64,000 nt of DNA from Streptomyces cathayae (lineage in GTDB: Bacteria > Actinomycetota > Actinomycetes > Streptomycetales > Streptomycetaceae). Under the pieces are notes generated by a model, which did not search any database, had not been told where the DNA came from, and worked only from the letters and a program-made list of their open reading frames with translations. Positions 63,718-64,000 of this stretch are shown here, piece after piece (position 1 is the stretch's first letter; the number at the start of each line of letters is the position of its first letter). The DNA lies in assembly GCF_029760955.1 (NCBI RefSeq), contig NZ_CP121682.1, forward strand, positions 1,612,001 to 1,676,000, written 5' to 3'. The position numbers and the translations under genes are program-made.

Positions 63718-64000
63718 ATGGCCGCCAGCCCGCAGGATCCTGCCGCCGCGACCCCCCGCCGCAAGGTGAGCCGTCACCGCGGAGAGGGGCAGTGGGCCGC
63801 GGGGCACTTCACTCCGCTCAACAGCAACGAGCAGCTCAAGAAGGACGACGACGGTCTCAACGTACGGACACGTATTGAGACGATCTACTCCAAGCGGGGC
63901 TTCGACTCGATCGACCCCGGCGATCTGCGGGGACGTTTCCGCTGGTGGGGTCTGTACACCCAGCGCCGCCCCGGGATCGACGGCGGCCGCACCGGTCTGC
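63718..64000 (+). CDS. Assimilatory nitrite/sulfite reductase (3'-truncated by window end)
   Basis: 94 residues visible from ATG 63718. The start MAASPQDPAAATPRRKVSRHRGEGQWAAG and KKDDDGLNVRTRIETIYSKRGFDSIDPGDLRGRFRWWGLYTQR match actinobacterial ferredoxin-dependent sulfite reductase (SirA/NirA type). It reduces sulfite to sulfide with siroheme and a [4Fe-4S] cluster. The leader peptide upstream supports sulfur rather than nitrogen use. Confidence 0.9.
   Translation, partial: MAASPQDPAAATPRRKVSRHRGEGQWAAGHFTPLNSNEQLKKDDDGLNVRTRIETIYSKRGFDSIDPGDLRGRFRWWGLYTQRRPGIDGGRTGL

Overview
The window is about 70% GC with strong third-position GC bias, GTG/TTG starts next to ATG, and gene families (DUF2637, XdhC, PucR, alditol oxidase, RsbW-like ATPases, SUKH and anti-sigma zinc-finger proteins) that point to the chromosome of a Streptomyces or close relative. 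The gene at 33100-34356 closely resembles Streptomyces coelicolor alditol oxidase AldO. No rRNA, tRNA, CRISPR array or replication origin was seen.

Layout. 1-9.7 kb: end of a MOSC/ferredoxin-reductase-type protein, a CatC-like protein, a DJ-1/PfpI protein, a membrane protein, a possible structured RNA with a strong terminator, an acyl-CoA synthetase and a very large LuxR-type regulator, then small genes. 9.7-18 kb: purine catabolism, with an overlapping xanthine dehydrogenase operon (FAD, 2Fe-2S and molybdopterin subunits, then XdhC) divergent from a PucR regulator. 18-24 kb: a GntR regulator, an iron-box-controlled 2Fe-2S reductase, DUF2637, an RsbW-like ATPase and pyruvate oxidase PoxB. 24-30 kb: PP2C-like phosphatase, DUF456 protein, an Ada/AlkA-Ogt alkylation-repair operon, and rsgA preceded by a short leader-like ORF. 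30-41 kb: a sigma-like/zinc-finger/transmembrane/CBM2 fusion, an atypical radical SAM enzyme, AldO, a membrane terpenoid-cyclase-fold protein paired with a cupin-like protein, Nudix, PEP-mutase-like, GH43, a class II amidotransferase and homocysteine S-methyltransferase.

41-48 kb is the accessory zone: an RsbW pseudogene, a TraB-like protein, an acidic orphan, an IS200/IS605-type tnpB split into two overlapping ORFs, a remnant of a GH19 chitinase, an N-acetyltransferase, a leucine-rich-repeat protein, a SUKH-like fragment and a small secreted four-cysteine protein. 48.8-54 kb: a short homoserine-dehydrogenase-like protein, a carboxylesterase, a divergent RidA/HxlR pair and an AraC regulator beside a decayed AraC-type gene. 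54-57.8 kb: a complete ferric-iron ABC transporter behind an iron box. 58-64 kb: BrkB-like membrane protein, AidB-type acyl-CoA dehydrogenase, a secreted protein, a GNAT protein, and the start of an assimilatory sulfite reductase gene preceded by a Cys-containing leader peptide.

The clearest working units are XDH with PucR, the two iron-box-controlled loci, the alkylation-repair pair, and the sulfite reductase with its leader peptide. The least explained items are the sigma/ZAS/TM/CBM2 fusion, the CX8CX2C radical SAM protein, the cyclase-fold/cupin pair, the RNA-like element at 3.1 kb, and two copies of a palindromic repeat carried in frame inside xdh and rsgA.
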